DNA from: Gaiella occulta
Lineage (GTDB): Bacteria > Actinomycetota > Thermoleophilia > Gaiellales > Gaiellaceae
Length of the DNA: 64,000 nucleotides
Reading direction: 5' to 3'
Assembly (NCBI RefSeq): GCF_003351045.1
Contig: NZ_QQZY01000001.1
Location: 434,001-498,000 of the forward strand
The notes under the pieces were generated by a model that saw nothing but the letters and a program-made list of their open reading frames with translations, did not search any database and was not told the origin of the DNA. Each line of letters starts with the position of its first letter. Position 1 is the first letter of the stretch. Below, one piece after another: positions 63,880 to 64,000 of this stretch. The position numbers and the translations under genes were made by a program.

Positions 63880-64000
63880 TTACGGCACGAGCACGAGGGC
63901 GCCGCGGACGTCGCCGGAGCGGAGTCGTGCGAGCGCCTCGTTCGCCCGCTCGAGCGGAACGGCCTCGACCTCCGTCCGCACCGGAACGAGAGGGGCGAGC
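63880..64000 (-). CDS. Zinc-type alcohol dehydrogenase, C-terminal end
   Basis: The last 40 codons of a minus-strand gene extending beyond the window: VEAVPLERANEALARLRSGD then VRGALVLVP. The PLE-x-A-NEAL-x-RL-x-SG pattern with a RG-x-x-VL end is the standard C-terminus of medium-chain zinc-dependent dehydrogenases. Confidence 0.75.
   Translation of the reverse strand, partial: LAPLVPVRTEVEAVPLERANEALARLRSGDVRGALVLVP

Overview
The window is very GC-rich (roughly 70%) bacterial chromosome. It has frequent GTG/TTG starts, 4-30 nt gene overlaps and actinobacterial gene types: class II ribonucleotide reductase, a BTAD-type regulator, LytR_C, DUF1059, CopC-CopD and APS reductase. It reads as a deep-branching actinomycete, plausibly Thermoleophilia; that placement is inference from gene content only.

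Layout. 1-6.9 kb (+): pyrF end, a LysM protein, a D,D-carboxypeptidase, a PfkB kinase, guaB interrupted by an intein at its catalytic loop, and guaA. 7.2-11.5 kb (-): a thiamine operon (pyrophosphokinase, then ThiB-ThiP-ThiQ-like ABC transporter) behind a TPP riboswitch. 11.7-16.8 kb: a VOC-HIT fusion, a cupin, beta-carbonic anhydrase, a divergent SnoaL/MarR pair with a palindromic operator, a DUF4143 ATPase and a SIR2 gene stump. 16.9-21 kb (-): a B12-type ribonucleotide reductase carrying a second intein. 21.2-26.9 kb: envelope genes (secreted protein, O-antigen ligase, epimerase, LytR_C), then tmk-holB.

26.99-45.72 kb: an integrated element in the 3' end of tRNA-Thr(CGT), bounded by a perfect 44-bp repeat with a third, imperfect copy inside. 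It carries int-xis, two small genes, a HIRAN protein, an arsenic module (arsR / arsC-aquaporin plus a 15-residue Cys-rich peptide), a broken HUH replication gene, a GntR-controlled catabolic operon (ABC importer, TrpA-like lyase, FGGY kinase, SDRs, StyA1, a StyA-StyB fusion), an Abi/HEPN gene with a structured RNA candidate, and a DUF3800 pseudogene. Nonsense and frameshift lesions cluster here (nine counted in six genes) and I found none in the flanking chromosome.

45.7-50.5 kb: BTAD and XRE-TPR regulators, small proteins, a cold-shock protein and an infA gene that seems to start at ATC. 50.5-58.8 kb (-): an assimilatory sulfur block (metY-metX, then sulfite reductase, APS reductase, an unknown protein, siroheme genes and an aminotransferase) with two SAM riboswitches sharing a 66-nt identical core. 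58.9-64 kb: a Zn-peptidase, a truncated secreted-protein remnant, membrane proteins with CopC-CopD, an epimerase, a Phd-VapC toxin-antitoxin pair with a perfect palindromic operator, and the end of an alcohol dehydrogenase.

The most interesting systems are the TrpA-like/kinase/StyA operon, for which I propose use of a glycerol-linked aromatic such as indole-glycerol, and the Abi-RNA pair.
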